From an uncultured Christensenellaceae bacterium (GTDB taxonomy: Bacteria; Bacillota; Clostridia; Christensenellales; Borkfalkiaceae): DNA of 64,000 nt. The notes beneath the pieces were generated by a model that made no database searches, was not told the origin of the DNA, and was given only the letters and a program-made list of their open reading frames with translations. The DNA is taken from contig CAJULO010000004.1 of the NCBI GenBank assembly GCA_910586945.1, positions 78,749 to 142,748 on the forward strand, read 5' to 3'. Position numbers and translations under genes: made by a program. This document shows positions 63,442-64,000 of the stretch, piece by piece (within the stretch, counting starts at the first letter, position 1; each line of letters begins with the position of its first letter).

Positions 63442-63714
63442 TTAATTCTCTGCATACTGCAAATATCTATGTTTATTGTTTAGTTCTTTCAATTCTTGCC
63501 TTATCTCTATTTTTCTTTTTAAAATACCCACTAGCTCTTGACTGTAGTTTTTGATTTCTACTTGCAACTTTTCTATTCTTTCTTTCTCTTTTTCTCTATG
63601 GAGTTGCATTTTTTTATCATAGTAAATATTGTGTTTTACTATCTCTTCTTTCTCTAACAAATTCAACTCTGTCTCTAACTCTTCTATGTGTTTTATTCTC
63701 TCTTCCCTTGTCAT
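63442..63714 (-). CDS. Phage coiled-coil protein
   Basis: 90 residues, almost entirely charged coiled coil (HIEELETELNLLEKEE). Overlaps the preceding gene as ATGA. Confidence 0.6.
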   Translation of the reverse strand: MTREERIKHIEELETELNLLEKEEIVKHNIYYDKKMQLHREKEKERIEKLQVEIKNYSQELVGILKRKIEIRQELKELNNKHRYLQYAEN

Positions 63715-63896
63715 ACACTACCTCTTAAAACGGTATTTTCTGTACATTTTTTTACAGCTGAACATCTTAAATCATACTTGTTGCAATAGCTATAATAATA
63801 AGCCACACCAACCGCATGATATTTTGCAGGATAATATGTTGTTACCCCTTTTACTCGTTCACAATATTTACATTTTTTACAAACTTTCACTTTCAT
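63711..63896 (-). CDS. Cys-rich phage protein
   Basis: 61 residues with CKKCKYC at the N-terminus and further Cys, probably zinc-binding. AGGAG precedes the ATG at 63896; earlier ATGs lie inside ssb. Confidence 0.6.
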   Translation of the reverse strand: MKVKVCKKCKYCERVKGVTTYYPAKYHAVGVAYYYSYCNKYDLRCSAVKKCTENTVLRGSV

Positions 63897-63906
63897 TTTT
63901 TGGCTC

Positions 63907-64000
63907 CTAAAATGGTATATCATCGTCATCTTCTACTGGTTGCAATACTGCTTTCTTTTCTCTCTTTGGTTCTTCTTGTGTTAGTTCGAATATCTCTGTA
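63907..64000 (-). CDS. ssb: Single-stranded DNA-binding protein, C-terminal end
   Basis: 30 codons to the window edge, ending in the acidic tip DDDDIPF that in SSB docks repair and replication enzymes. The OB fold is outside the window. Confidence 0.85.
   Translation of the reverse strand, partial: TEIFELTQEEPKREKKAVLQPVEDDDDIPF

Larger units (their letters stand above)
57482..64000 (-). mobile_element. Prophage segment, apparently internally deleted (continues past window)
   Basis: Compact run of short overlapping minus-strand genes in phage order: ssb, small genes, replication initiator, DnaC-like loader, DUF3850, crAss001_48-type protein, DUF1492 late regulator, terminase small subunit, truncated terminase large subunit. 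No portal, capsid, tail or lysis genes lie downstream. Attachment sites and integrase are not visible. Confidence 0.85.

Noticed and set aside
1..64000. tRNA, rRNA and insertion sequences
   Set aside because: No cloverleaf-like gene, rRNA segment or transposase was seen by eye; a tRNA scan would be needed to be certain.

Overview
The window comes from an AT-rich Bacillota (Firmicutes) genome, most likely an uncultured, spore-forming, anaerobic member of the Clostridia. The reasons are: sporulation genes (yabP, yabQ, a ytxC-like gene); the clostridial neighbourhood recJ-rel-MBL hydrolase-hemZ; a six-gene Rnf complex next to a complete F-type ATP synthase operon; strong AAGGAG-type ribosome binding sites; sigma-A-like promoters (TTGACA/TTGACT, 17 bp, TATAAT); and Firmicutes-type RNA leaders (a Thr T-box and an L20-type leader). 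Nearly every gene is on the minus strand.

Layout. 1-6092: hemZ (cut by the window edge), an MBL-fold hydrolase, rel and recJ, one operon behind a consensus promoter. 6359-9382: a large surface M60-type metallopeptidase. 9722-12194: secD-secF, divergent and lacking the usual membrane aspartates. 12375-17611: small membrane proteins around nrdA-nrdB. 17752-22232: gyrB-gyrA. 22413-25528: a small Cys-rich protein, then yabP-yabQ-divIC-ppx/gppA-M50 protease. 25593-31981: typA; proA; yebC; a SpoU methyltransferase; infC-rpmI-rplT with a non-AUG infC start. 32206-35226: thrS with its T-box and a ytxC-like gene. 35337-38098 (plus): a PLDc_N-like protein and leuS. 38130-40235: an aconitase-superfamily protein that has lost its catalytic and Fe-S residues. 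40349-46458: atpBEFHAGDC, with an unusually short delta subunit. 47653-50630: a beta-helix lipoprotein whose C-terminal membrane anchor lies behind an in-frame amber codon, and a second Ppx/GppA protein. 50676-56336: rnfCDGEAB with an extended RnfD. 56778-57440: a lipoprotein of unknown function.

57492-64000 (runs off the end): a prophage segment read right to left: ssb, small early genes, a replication initiator, a DnaC-like loader, small genes, a DUF1492/ArpU-like late regulator, and terminase small subunit. The terminase large gene is cut after its Walker A region and runs into what looks like the C-terminal domain of a late structural gene, so the structural module appears deleted. Five helically phased 10-bp repeats overlap the -35 of the late promoter.

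How it fits together: Rnf converts ferredoxin/NAD redox energy into an ion gradient used by the ATP synthase; the c subunit carries most of a sodium-site signature. Translation and replication housekeeping genes fill the rest. The least expected items are the active-site-less aconitase homologue, the SecDF without proton-path aspartates, the mini delta subunit, the amber-interrupted surface protein and the phage late-promoter repeat array.
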